A stretch of 42,641 nt of DNA, taken from contig JAHFPU010000222.1 of the NCBI GenBank assembly GCA_023266635.1, positions 1 to 42,641 of the forward strand, read 5' to 3'. The translations under genes and the position numbers were made by a program. The DNA comes from Sphingobium sp. GTDB lineage: Bacteria > Pseudomonadota > Alphaproteobacteria > Sphingomonadales > Sphingomonadaceae. Every line of letters starts with the position of its first letter. Within the stretch, counting starts at the first letter, position 1. Below the pieces are notes generated by a model. It ran no database searches, had not been told where the DNA came from, and saw only the letters and a list, made by a program, of their open reading frames with translations. This document shows, in pieces, positions 32,959-41,797 of the stretch.

Positions 32959-35346
32959 TCACCGCTTCGGTAGCGCATAGGCGACAACATAATCGCCCTT
33001 CGTCGTGTGCAAATGGTCGTCGCCGCCCGACACCATCACCAGGAATTGCCGCCCACTCGCCGCCGACAGGTAGGTCATCGGGATGGCGCTGCCGCCGCCG
33101 GGCAACTTGGCTTTCCACACTTCCTTGCCGGTCGCCGTCTCATAGGCGCGCAGATAGCGGTCCTGCGCCGCCGCGATGAAGGCGACGCCGCCCCGGCTCA
33201 CCGACGATCCCCCCTGGCTGAACGTGCCCAGCGTCACGGGCAGGTGCGAGCGCACCCGCAACGGGCCGATCTCCTCGGCATTGCCGAACGGTTTGCTCCA
33301 GATCAGCTTGCCCGACACCAGATCGATCGCGCTGACCCGGCCATAGGGCGGCTTGGTGCAAGGAACGCCCAGCGGCGACATGAACATGCTGGTCAGCACG
33401 CCATAGGGCGTATTGCCCTGCGGCGCCTTTTCGCTGATCTCGATCTGACCAGCATTCTTCGCGGTGAAGGGCTTAAGGCCGATCCTGTCTGCCTGATCCC
33501 TTTTGATCAGCTTCGTGTAGACCGGCATATAGTTGGAATTGACGACGGCGATATGCCGCTCGGGATCGACCGACAGGCTGCCCCAGTCGATACCGCCCAT
33601 ATTGCCCGGATATTCCAGCGCCAGGGAGAGGCCCGGCGGCGTCATCGGCCCCTCATAACGCGCCTTGCGGAACCATATCCGGCAGAGCATCTGGTCGATC
33701 GGCGTGATTCCCCACATGTCCTGCTCGACCAAATTGGCGCCGCGCAGCGACGGCATGCCGGTGGAGAAGGGCTGCGTGGGCGAGAGGCGGTCGTCAGGCA
33801 CCAGCCCCGCCTGCGGAACCTTGCGCTCCTCAACAGCCTTGATCGGCTTGCCGGTCGCGCGGTCCAGCACGAAAATCTCGCCGCGCTTGGTCGGCTGGAT
33901 CAGGGCATGGCGGACACCGCCCGGCGTAGGCAGGTCCACCAGCGTCGGCTGTGATCCCACATCATAGTCCCACAGATCATGATGCACGGTCTGGAACGCC
34001 CAGCGCGGCTTGCCGGTAGCCGCGTCGATCGCCACCACGGAGCTGGAATAGCGATCATCGAACGCGCGCCGATGCCCGCCAAAATAATCGGGCGGGGAAT
34101 TGCCCGTCGGCACATAGACCAGCCCGAGCGCCTCATCCGCGCTCATCGGCGCCCAGGCATTGGGGGTGGACTTTGTATAAGTCTCGCCCGCTCCCGGCTC
34201 CGTCTGCCGGTCCGGCCGCCCCATGTCCCAAGCCCAGGCGAACTTGCCGGTCACCGCATCGAACGCCCGCACCACGCCGGACGGCTCACCCCAATATTGG
34301 TTGTCGGCAACCCAGCCGCCCAGCACGACCTTGCCTTTGATCATCGTCGGCGCGGATGTCGTGTAATAATAACCCGGCGTCACCTCACCCATGCCGGTCA
34401 GCAGCGATGTCTGCCCGTTCGTGCCGAAATCGCGGCAAAGCTTTCCGTCATGCGCGTCCAGCGCGATCAGTCGCGCGTCGATGGTGTTGGTGATAATCCG
34501 CTCGGCACAGGCCCCTGTCAGGCCCGGCGCCCGGTAATAGGCGACGCCCCGGCACACGCGCTGCGGCATCTTGGTCGGGTCGACATGCGCGTCGAAACGC
34601 CAGAGCTGCTTGCCGGTTTCCGCGTCGAGCGCGATCACGTCGTTGACCGTCGAGCATAGATACAGGCTTTGCCCGATCTTCAGCGGCGTCGCTTCCAGAT
34701 GCGTGCCGCTATCGCCAACCTTGTACGACCATGCCGGCTGCAGTTTGGCTGCCGTCTCCGGCGTGATCTGCCCCAGCGGGCTGAACCGCATGCCGCCGGC
34801 GTTATTGCCGAAATGCACCCATTCGCCATCGCCCGGCTGGCGGGCGATCTCTGCCTTGCCCGGCTCCGGCGCAGCGGCCATGCCGCGCTCAAAGGCAGGG
34901 TCCGCAGGAGAGGGTGGCGGCGCGAAGGCGTGCAGCGCCGTCCCCGCCCCGATCGCTATAACAAGGCCCGCAATACCCGACAGCAACGGCCGAACCACGC
35001 CGCCCGCCTGCAATATCCGGCGGATCCAGGGCAACAGCAACACGCACCCCAGCACCAGCGGCGCGACGATGCGCGGCAACAGCGCCCAACCGTCGAACCC
35101 CGCTTCCCACACCGCCCACACCAGCGTTGCCAGCAGCATCAAGCCAAACAGCGTCGCCCCCGCCCGGCGGCGCATCCACAGCAACGCGCCGCTCGCCAGA
35201 ACGGCAGCGCCGCACAGCAGATAATAGGCCGATCCGCCCAACGTCAGCAGATAAACGCCGCCACACAAGAGCGTAATCCCGATCAATAAGAGCACGGCCG
35301 CATAGGCGCGCAGTACGAAAAGCCAAAAACGGTTTGGCGCAATCAT
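32959..35346 (-). CDS. gcd: Membrane-bound PQQ-dependent glucose dehydrogenase-type quinoprotein
   Basis: A 795-aa protein, very near the length of E. coli Gcd. Residues 1 to about 150 form five membrane helices. The periplasmic eight-bladed PQQ domain follows, with VIALDAETGKQLWRFDAHVD, GVVRAFDAVTGKFAWAWDMGR and the catalytic segment VHHDLWDYDVGSQPTLVD. It oxidises an aldose or a related polyol/quinate in the periplasm and reduces ubiquinone. ATG 35346 with GGGGGAAG upstream is chosen over the listed 35412. No PQQ biosynthesis genes are in the window. Quinate dehydrogenase is an alternative identity, but the length and motifs fit Gcd best. Confidence 0.88.
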   Translation of the reverse strand: MIAPNRFWLFVLRAYAAVLLLIGITLLCGGVYLLTLGGSAYYLLCGAAVLASGALLWMRRRAGATLFGLMLLATLVWAVWEAGFDGWALLPRIVAPLVLGCVLLLPWIRRILQAGGVVRPLLSGIAGLVIAIGAGTALHAFAPPPSPADPAFERGMAAAPEPGKAEIARQPGDGEWVHFGNNAGGMRFSPLGQITPETAAKLQPAWSYKVGDSGTHLEATPLKIGQSLYLCSTVNDVIALDAETGKQLWRFDAHVDPTKMPQRVCRGVAYYRAPGLTGACAERIITNTIDARLIALDAHDGKLCRDFGTNGQTSLLTGMGEVTPGYYYTTSAPTMIKGKVVLGGWVADNQYWGEPSGVVRAFDAVTGKFAWAWDMGRPDRQTEPGAGETYTKSTPNAWAPMSADEALGLVYVPTGNSPPDYFGGHRRAFDDRYSSSVVAIDAATGKPRWAFQTVHHDLWDYDVGSQPTLVDLPTPGGVRHALIQPTKRGEIFVLDRATGKPIKAVEERKVPQAGLVPDDRLSPTQPFSTGMPSLRGANLVEQDMWGITPIDQMLCRIWFRKARYEGPMTPPGLSLALEYPGNMGGIDWGSLSVDPERHIAVVNSNYMPVYTKLIKRDQADRIGLKPFTAKNAGQIEISEKAPQGNTPYGVLTSMFMSPLGVPCTKPPYGRVSAIDLVSGKLIWSKPFGNAEEIGPLRVRSHLPVTLGTFSQGGSSVSRGGVAFIAAAQDRYLRAYETATGKEVWKAKLPGGGSAIPMTYLSAASGRQFLVMVSGGDDHLHTTKGDYVVAYALPKR

Positions 35347-35483
35347 CAGCTTCCCCCCGGAACGGATCAGGCGTTTGCCCGGAAGCCTGATCGGCTGCCT
35401 CTGCCCTGTCAACGGGGTGCGCGGGGCGGATTATGCCCAACAGTACGGCAATGATACAGCTTGGCATTATCTGCCCGCCACGA

Positions 35484-35879
35484 TCACTCCCTTTTCGCCT
35501 GCTCCGCGAAGCTACGCACGGTTTCGGCCAGGGTCAGCGGATCGAACGGCTTGGCTATGATGCCCAGAGCGCCGGCCTCGACAAACCGATCGATATCTTT
35601 CTGCCACGCGCTGGCGGTCACGAACACGATCGGGATATTGGCCGTCCATCCCCGTTCCCGCAGGGCCGCCATCACGTCGGTCCCGGTCATGCCGGGCATC
35701 AGCATGTCGATCAACGCAAGGTCCGGAATCCATGCACCCTGCTGCAGCATTTCCAATACATCCTGCCCAGAACTTGCAAGGCGGACCTCGATGGCGGGGT
35801 CGAGCGCGAACGCTATCTCGACAATCGTCCGGATGTCCGGCTCATCATCGACATAGAGAATCTTCAACTTCTCAGCCAT
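35484..35879 (-). CDS. Single-domain response regulator (CheY-like)
   Basis: A 131-aa receiver domain without output domain. It has the acidic pocket VDDEPD, phosphoacceptor Asp in LALIDMLMPGM, Thr in FVTASAWQ and Lys in IAKPFDPL. ATG 35879 is chosen because MAEKLKILYVDDE is a normal receiver start; it overlaps the end of the hybrid kinase gene by eight bases, so the two are probably partners. Lacking a DNA-binding domain, it must act by protein contact or as a phosphate relay/sink. Confidence 0.9.
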   Translation of the reverse strand: MAEKLKILYVDDEPDIRTIVEIAFALDPAIEVRLASSGQDVLEMLQQGAWIPDLALIDMLMPGMTGTDVMAALRERGWTANIPIVFVTASAWQKDIDRFVEAGALGIIAKPFDPLTLAETVRSFAEQAKRE

Positions 35880-38352
35880 CAAAGCCCCCGCGCCCCTGAC
35901 GCTCAATGATAGCCATCACCGTTTCGACAAGATTGGGTAATGACCTCTTCGATTTGATAAGAACCGCCTCGACATTCGCGACGTCGCTATGCCGGAAATC
36001 ATGGGCGGAATAGATGATGACCGGTGTAGCAGGCGCATGGGCGGGCGACAGATCGGGAAGGATTTCAAGTCCAGACCCATCCGGCAGGTCAATGTCCACG
36101 ATAGCGATATCGACTGCATTCTCCGCCAGGAACGCCCGCGCAGATTGCAGATCGGTGGCCCGGGCGATCCGGGCCAGATCACCCAGCGCCTTGGCGGTGA
36201 TTTCCAACGTATCGCTGTCGTCGTCGATGTGCAGAACCATCGGCATCGGCGTCGTACCGCGCGCTATAGCGGCGTTTACCGCATCGTTCAGGCGCGCCTC
36301 GCGAACCGGCTTGGGAATCCAGTCGATTATATCGAGCGCAGCCATCTCGGCTGCCTCAACCGCCGGGTCCGAGGAGGCGATCACAATCACGGGAACAGTT
36401 CGCCCAGCCGGATGCGCGCGAATAGCCTGGATCATGGCCATCGCATCGCCCTCATGAGGCTGGAAATCGAAGATCACTGCCAGATAGGACCTGTCCCCGA
36501 TCGCCAGCAAAGCCTCTTCGCGCGATCGCACCACGTCGATCCTAATGGCCTGCGCCGAGAAACCCTCGCCTATCGCCAGCGCTTCCGCCTCTTCCGCATA
36601 GATCAGGAGCCGCGGGGCGCCCTGCATCTCCTCCTGGCCCGTCACGGCATTCCAGAGTGGCACGGCAAAGGCAAAGACGCTACCACCGCCATCGCCATCC
36701 TCGAACCAGATCCTGCCGCCATGATTATGGACGATTTCGCGCGATATGGAGAGGCCTATTCCCGTACCCGATACCGCCTTGTCAGAGTTTCGCCGCGCCT
36801 GGGCGAAGCGGCCAAACAGCCGTTCGCGCAGTTCCTTGTCTATGCCCGGCCCCTGGTCGCGGATCGCAACGCGAACCTCATCCTTCCGCACCTCCAATGT
36901 GAGCGTGACGGCAGCGCCCGAAGGTGAGAATTTGATTGCATTGGACAGCAGGTTGGTCGTGACCTGAACCATCCGATCCATATCGCCACGAACCATGGCC
37001 GGATTTTCCCCGGCAATCATGCTGAGCGTCACCGCGTGGGTATCGGCCAGAGGCCGCGCGCCCTCCAGAGCCTGCTGCGCCGCGGTCCGCAAATCCATCG
37101 GCTGGAAATCGAAACGCATTTCGCCCGACTGCATCTTTTCGACATCAAGCAGGTCGTTGACGATGCGGATCAGGCGGTTCGCATTATTCTCCGCTATCAC
37201 GATCAAGCGCTGCGCCGTTGCGGGCAGGTCGTGCGTCGCGCCACCGCGCAGCAGGCCAAGGGACCCGACGATGGAGGTAAGGGGTGTCCTCAACTCATGA
37301 CTGACGGTCGACAGGAACTGATCCTTGAGTTGCTCGACCTTCTCGCGCTCCGACACGTCGCGGAAAGATGCGACGATGTGCATCCCATCCTCCTGCGGCA
37401 TCAGACCAAGGGTAACGTCCACGGGCACCCTTTCCCCATCCGCGCGCCGCGCCTTCACCTGCGTACGTTGCGGTTCCGCAAGCCCCTGCGGAGTTAGGCC
37501 CAATCGATCCAGGAACGGCCCCTCGCCAGGGGCAATGTTCGCGATCATGGCAATGTCGCGGCGCACCAGCGCGGTCTTGGGGTAGCCGAACAGCTTTTCG
37601 GCCGCGCCGTTCATGACCTCGATCCCCCCACTGGGATTGATCAGGATCACCGCGTTGAAATCGCTTTCGAACAGCGCGATTTGCCGGTTGTGCGCCTCCG
37701 TCGCGGCGCGGGTCGCAATATATCGGCCTCGCCGATTACTCCAGACGATATAGGCGAGGGAAAAGCCGATGATCGAAACGACCGTCACCATGCTCCAATA
37801 GAGGATATTGGCCATATGGGACCGACCTTTGGCCTGCTCCTGATTGCGCGCGACCTGATCGTCTTGCCGGCGGGCCAGCTTGCCGACTTCCGTTTCGATG
37901 CCCTCCATCAGGGACCGTCCGTTCCCTGCGGCCACCATCTTGCCGGCCGCCGCAAGCCCGTCGCGATCACGAACGTTTATAACCGCCCGCATCTCGGCGA
38001 ACTTCGCCTGCGTCAACTGATCCAGTTTCCGCAAAGTTGTTTGTGTCTCGTCATCGCTTGCTGAAGCGAGGCGATCGAGCGTGGACAGTTCCCGCGTCAT
38101 CCCTGCCTCAATCCGATTGAAAGGCGTCAGGAAAACGGGGTCGCCGGTCAGCGCATAACCACGCTGGCTTCGCTCGGCATCCTTGATGTCCGCCAGCAAG
38201 GCTTGCGCTGCATTTACGCGCCGAAGCGACTGGGATGCGTCATTGAGATTGCGCAGGTTCCGCTGATAGGCGGCCGTCAGGGACAGGCCCAATATCGTCA
38301 AGAGTATCGGCAATATCGCGGCTACCGCCACGCTTCGCCAAAGCTTGGGCAT
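35872..38352 (-). CDS. Hybrid sensor histidine kinase (CHASE3-PAS-HisKA-HATPase-REC-REC)
   Basis: An 826-aa inner-membrane kinase. Helix one is at about 8-28. A CHASE3-like periplasmic domain (QALLADIKDAERSQRGYALTGDP) follows, then helix two at about 183-204. Next come PAS (225-330), HisKA with SHELRTPL (H352), and ATPase boxes NLLSNAIKFSP, DQGPGID and GTGIGLS. Two receivers follow. The first (about 580-695) has Asp629 in VIFDFQ and Lys691 but its acidic pocket reads IYAEEAEA. The second (about 705-825) is standard, with IDDDSD, Asp753 in IVDIDLPDG and Lys in LIKSK. GAGGA lies unusually close to the ATG. The signal is unknown. It is coupled to the single receiver gene downstream. Confidence 0.9.
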   Translation of the reverse strand: MPKLWRSVAVAAILPILLTILGLSLTAAYQRNLRNLNDASQSLRRVNAAQALLADIKDAERSQRGYALTGDPVFLTPFNRIEAGMTRELSTLDRLASASDDETQTTLRKLDQLTQAKFAEMRAVINVRDRDGLAAAGKMVAAGNGRSLMEGIETEVGKLARRQDDQVARNQEQAKGRSHMANILYWSMVTVVSIIGFSLAYIVWSNRRGRYIATRAATEAHNRQIALFESDFNAVILINPSGGIEVMNGAAEKLFGYPKTALVRRDIAMIANIAPGEGPFLDRLGLTPQGLAEPQRTQVKARRADGERVPVDVTLGLMPQEDGMHIVASFRDVSEREKVEQLKDQFLSTVSHELRTPLTSIVGSLGLLRGGATHDLPATAQRLIVIAENNANRLIRIVNDLLDVEKMQSGEMRFDFQPMDLRTAAQQALEGARPLADTHAVTLSMIAGENPAMVRGDMDRMVQVTTNLLSNAIKFSPSGAAVTLTLEVRKDEVRVAIRDQGPGIDKELRERLFGRFAQARRNSDKAVSGTGIGLSISREIVHNHGGRIWFEDGDGGGSVFAFAVPLWNAVTGQEEMQGAPRLLIYAEEAEALAIGEGFSAQAIRIDVVRSREEALLAIGDRSYLAVIFDFQPHEGDAMAMIQAIRAHPAGRTVPVIVIASSDPAVEAAEMAALDIIDWIPKPVREARLNDAVNAAIARGTTPMPMVLHIDDDSDTLEITAKALGDLARIARATDLQSARAFLAENAVDIAIVDIDLPDGSGLEILPDLSPAHAPATPVIIYSAHDFRHSDVANVEAVLIKSKRSLPNLVETVMAIIERQGRGGFDG

Positions 38353-38536
38353 TCCTCGACCGGCTGGGGTCGTTAAAGGCGCTGTACTCTCCAGGATATC
38401 GGCTCTCTCATCCAGGGACGAACGACCTCGTTCGAAGACTGAACCTGTCCGACCTCAATGTCGAGTACAATGGCAACTGGAACCGTTACGAACGCTTCCT
38501 CTACTATTTGGTCAGGCAATCCGATCCAAATTCATG

Positions 38537-39025
38537 TCAGAGAGCCCTTGCCTCCAAATCCAGCAAGGCCTGCTTCGCGACAAGCCCGCCCGCGAAGCCC
38601 GTGAGCCGTCCCGTCGATCCGATCACCCGATGGCACGGCGCAATGATGGAAATCGGATTTTTGCCGTTCGCAGCCCCAACGGCACGGGAAGCGGAAGGCT
38701 TGCCAATCTGATGGGCGATCTCACCATAACTGCGGGTCTGGCCGAAAGGAATGGTGAGCAACGCTTTCCAGACCATCTTCTGAAAGTCCGTTCCTCGAAA
38801 ATCGAGTGGAACGGTGAACGCCTTGCGATCGCCAGAGAAATAGGCGCCCAACTGACGCTCCGTCTCCTGAAGGATCGCGTGATCATCCTCGTCTCTAACC
38901 GCGCCGAGCCGCACCCGATCTGGATTATCGTCCTGCCAAAGGATCGCAGCCAGTCCTTGCTCGCTCGCTACGAGCGTAAGCTCACCCACTGGTGAAGCCA
39001 TTTTCTTGCGCACATAAGCCATCAT
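38537..39025 (-). CDS. ogt: Methylated-DNA--protein-cysteine methyltransferase
   Basis: A 162-aa suicide DNA-repair enzyme that takes the alkyl group off O6-alkylguanine onto its own cysteine. The active site is IAPCHRVIG, and the helix-turn-helix lead is GTDFQKMVWKALLTIPFGQTRSYGEIA. It has AAGGAG before two tandem ATG codons; the first is used. It is about the usual Ogt length and lacks the Ada regulatory domain. The 184-base gap to the kinase gene contains a short coding-like stretch on the opposite strand, described under findings. Confidence 0.92.
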   Translation of the reverse strand: MMAYVRKKMASPVGELTLVASEQGLAAILWQDDNPDRVRLGAVRDEDDHAILQETERQLGAYFSGDRKAFTVPLDFRGTDFQKMVWKALLTIPFGQTRSYGEIAHQIGKPSASRAVGAANGKNPISIIAPCHRVIGSTGRLTGFAGGLVAKQALLDLEARAL

Positions 39026-39157
39026 ATATCTCCTTCCAGCGATTGAGACGGACTAAGCCCGCCTAAATCACGATCTAGGAAGGGATATGGCGCAAGCAGA
39101 CAACGCGCGCATCCCGATGCTTGCTGTCAAAAAGCAGCTTAAGCGCCAATTCCGGTA

Positions 39158-39958
39158 TCAGTGGACGAACCGCGCCACGACATCCCGGTAGGACCGGCTG
39201 ACCTTCACCTGCGCGCCGGATTCCAGCACCAGGAAACATTCGCCATTGGTGTGCGGCTTCACCTGCCGCACCTGCGACAGGTTGACGATGGTCGAGCGAT
39301 GAACACGCTGGAAATTGCGCGGGTCGAGCCGCTTTTCCAGATCCTTCATCGTTTCCCGCAGGATCAGCGAATTGTCGGCGGTGTAGATGCACATATAGTC
39401 GCCCGCCGCATCGATCCGCTCGATGGAATCCACGTCGACGCGGAATATCTGGCCGCGATCCTTGATGTTGATGAGCTTCTCGAAGCGACTGGAGGCCGGC
39501 GTGTCCTCCTCCGTCACGAAGTCACTCATCGCCTGCGGCGCGACTTCGGCCAGCACCTCGCGCAGACGCTCTGCTTCCTGTACCTGCCGCTTCTGGCCCA
39601 GCCGCTGGCGCACACGGTCAAGCGCATCGGCCAACCGGTCCTGCTCCACAGGCTTCATCAGATAATCTACGGCCTGCGCCTCGAACGCGCGGATGGCGTG
39701 GTCGCTATAGGCGGTCACGAAGATGAACAGCGGCGGCTCGATTTCCATCATTCCCTGCACGACGGAAAAGCCGTCAAAACCGGGCATCTGGATGTCTAGG
39801 AAGACAAGGTCTGGCTTGTGGGTCTTGATCGATCGGATGGCTTCGCGGCCGTTCATACAGGTGTCGATGATCTCGACATCCTCATGCGCCTCAAGGCGCA
39901 GTTTCAACCCCTGGATGGCAAGGCTCTCATCATCCACGAGGATCGTTCTGATTGTCAT
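39158..39958 (-). CDS. LytTR-family response regulator
   Basis: A 266-aa two-domain regulator. The N-terminal receiver has LVDDES, Asp55 in VFLDIQMPGFDG, Thr82 and Lys102 in YLMKPVEQD. The C-terminal LytTR DNA-binding domain (about 165-266) has IERIDAAGDYMCIYT and FQRVHRSTIVNLSQV. Its ATG overlaps the stop of the kinase gene as ATGA, so it is the cognate partner of that LytS-type kinase. The targets are not visible in the window. Confidence 0.93.
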   Translation of the reverse strand: MTIRTILVDDESLAIQGLKLRLEAHEDVEIIDTCMNGREAIRSIKTHKPDLVFLDIQMPGFDGFSVVQGMMEIEPPLFIFVTAYSDHAIRAFEAQAVDYLMKPVEQDRLADALDRVRQRLGQKRQVQEAERLREVLAEVAPQAMSDFVTEEDTPASSRFEKLINIKDRGQIFRVDVDSIERIDAAGDYMCIYTADNSLILRETMKDLEKRLDPRNFQRVHRSTIVNLSQVRQVKPHTNGECFLVLESGAQVKVSRSYRDVVARFVH

Positions 39959-41052
39959 GCGGCCACTTTCGTTGGTTCTTCCATTATCAGCGGCATTTCT
40001 ATGGTTACAGAAAAACCGCCTCCAGGCGTGGAACGCGCATCGAAGGAATGTCGTTCCCCATATGCCTGGAACAACCGGTCCTTGATGTTCGCCAGGCCCA
40101 CGCCTGTTGACAGGTTCGGCCTGACATTGGCTTCGTTCAATCCCGGACCCGTATCGGACACGACGATCCGGACGTTTTCACCGGCAGACTGCGCCGTAAC
40201 CGTGATTTCAGCGCCCTCCTCCTTCGGCGCAACGGCATATTTGATGGCGTTTTCGACCAGCGGCTGCAGCAGCAGGGAGGGAAGCCTTGCCTGCGAAACG
40301 GTGGAATCAATGACGAACACCGACTGGAGCCGATGCTCGAAACGCATCTTCTCAATCTCTAGATAGAGCTTGAGCGTTTCCACCTCCTGCTCAAGCGTCA
40401 CCTGCGCCGTAGGCTCATTGATCAGCGTATATCGCAGGAAGGACGACAGGCGGGACAGCATGGCGTTCGCGCGGTCGGTTTCCTTCAGCAGGACAAGCGT
40501 AGAGATACTGTTCAACGTATTGAACAGGAAATGCGGGTTGAGCTGATAGCGCAGCATCGCAAGCTGCGCAGAACTTGCCTGATTTTCCAGATGCAGCAAC
40601 TGGTCCGCCTGCTCCTCGACCGTCAGGTAGAAATTGATCGCATAATAGAGCGCCGACCATGCGCCGAGCAGGGTTGTGCTGAGATAGGCTGCGCCCAGAA
40701 ACAGCTGCAGTCCAGCGGTGTCGCTCGTGCGGTTCTGGGTTGCGAAGACCCAGGAATCGATAAAGGCGCACATGCCCGCCGCGCCCAGCACCACCAGGAT
40801 CGACACGCCCCAGGTAACAATAGGGCGCTGGCGCAACAGCAACCGGAATATGACCGCCATCAACAGCGTGACCGAATAACCGGTGACCGTCGAAATCAGC
40901 ACCGGCACCAGGCTGGACAGCGGCTGACCATTGGCGACGGTCGACGACGCGCGCAACAGAAATGCCCCCAGCCAACCCACCGTCTGCAGGTTCCAGAATG
41001 CGCGGTTCTTGTCCGCAAAAAAGGGTTCGGCTTGAAGGGGTTTTACCGACAT
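39955..41052 (-). CDS. LytS-type sensor histidine kinase
   Basis: A 365-aa membrane kinase with about four hydrophobic helices in residues 20-145, a short coiled region (EEQADQLLHLENQASSAQLAML) and the His_kinase domain with LRYQLNPHFLFNTLNSIS (H174). The ATPase part has QPLVENAIKYA and SDTGPGLNE and ends with GVGLANIKDRL. This is the short N-terminal type common in proteobacteria, without the 5TM-GAF sensor of classical LytS. It is translationally coupled to the LytTR regulator. The stimulus is unknown. Confidence 0.92.
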   Translation of the reverse strand: MSVKPLQAEPFFADKNRAFWNLQTVGWLGAFLLRASSTVANGQPLSSLVPVLISTVTGYSVTLLMAVIFRLLLRQRPIVTWGVSILVVLGAAGMCAFIDSWVFATQNRTSDTAGLQLFLGAAYLSTTLLGAWSALYYAINFYLTVEEQADQLLHLENQASSAQLAMLRYQLNPHFLFNTLNSISTLVLLKETDRANAMLSRLSSFLRYTLINEPTAQVTLEQEVETLKLYLEIEKMRFEHRLQSVFVIDSTVSQARLPSLLLQPLVENAIKYAVAPKEEGAEITVTAQSAGENVRIVVSDTGPGLNEANVRPNLSTGVGLANIKDRLFQAYGERHSFDARSTPGGGFSVTIEMPLIMEEPTKVAA

Positions 41053-41114
41053 CGCGCAGAGACTAGCGGCTTTTCAGATCATGGTGAAGTGCAAGCGGGG
41101 ATATTGCGGCACGA

Positions 41115-41594
41115 TCAGGCCGCGATTTCTTCCACTCCACCGACCGGGGCGATTTCGTCCGGGTAAATCCAGACCAGATCGCACAGGCCCAGCGCACGGC
41201 CATCATGCGAAAGGATACGGATCTGCTGGATCGGCTGACCGTCGCGACGATCGGCAAGGGTCGGGACGGACGGCACGCCGCATTCCCATTTCTCGCCCCA
41301 CTGCCGCAGCGCGATCATCACCGGGGCGAGTTCATTGCCCTTTTCTGTAAGGCGATATTCCACCTTGCGTCGGTCACAGCTCATTGGCTCGCGCACCATG
41401 ATGCCCTTTTCGACCAGCCGCGCCAGACGGTTGGCCAGGATATTTCGGGCGATGCCCAGCGTGGACTGAAAATCCTCGAAATGCCGCGTACCGGCAAGCG
41501 CGCCCCTCAGGATCAGGAACGACCATTTCTCGCCCATCGCCTCCAGCGCACTGGGAAGGCCGCATGTAAGCGCACAGGGAAATTCGTCCAACAT
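41115..41594 (-). CDS. HxlR-family transcriptional regulator
   Basis: A 159-aa winged-helix regulator. The HxlR pattern is EFPCALTCGLPSALEAMGEKWSFLILRGAL, then HFEDFQSTLGIARNILANRLARLVEKGIM and YRLTEKGNEL. ATG 41594 with GGAG three bases before is preferred to the listed 41678, whose extension has no homology-like sequence. It is divergent from the rel gene across about 200 bases. Its N-terminal cysteines could sense redox or reactive aldehydes, as in some relatives (inference). Confidence 0.9.
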   Translation of the reverse strand: MLDEFPCALTCGLPSALEAMGEKWSFLILRGALAGTRHFEDFQSTLGIARNILANRLARLVEKGIMVREPMSCDRRKVEYRLTEKGNELAPVMIALRQWGEKWECGVPSVPTLADRRDGQPIQQIRILSHDGRALGLCDLVWIYPDEIAPVGGVEEIAA

Positions 41595-41797
41595 GACTCC
41601 GCAATTACTCCAATTCGCGCCCTGTTGCAAAATTGTGAAACGCGCACGAAACAGCCTGGAATATAGGTTTAAAAACAAAACGTATCAAGTGTTCGGACAA
41701 AGGCGAGTGTGGCAGGGAAACCTAGGCGCGCAGCCAATTTCGCCTGACAGCCCTTTTTTGTTGCATGGCGGCAAAAATCCCCCACATCGGTATTCAT

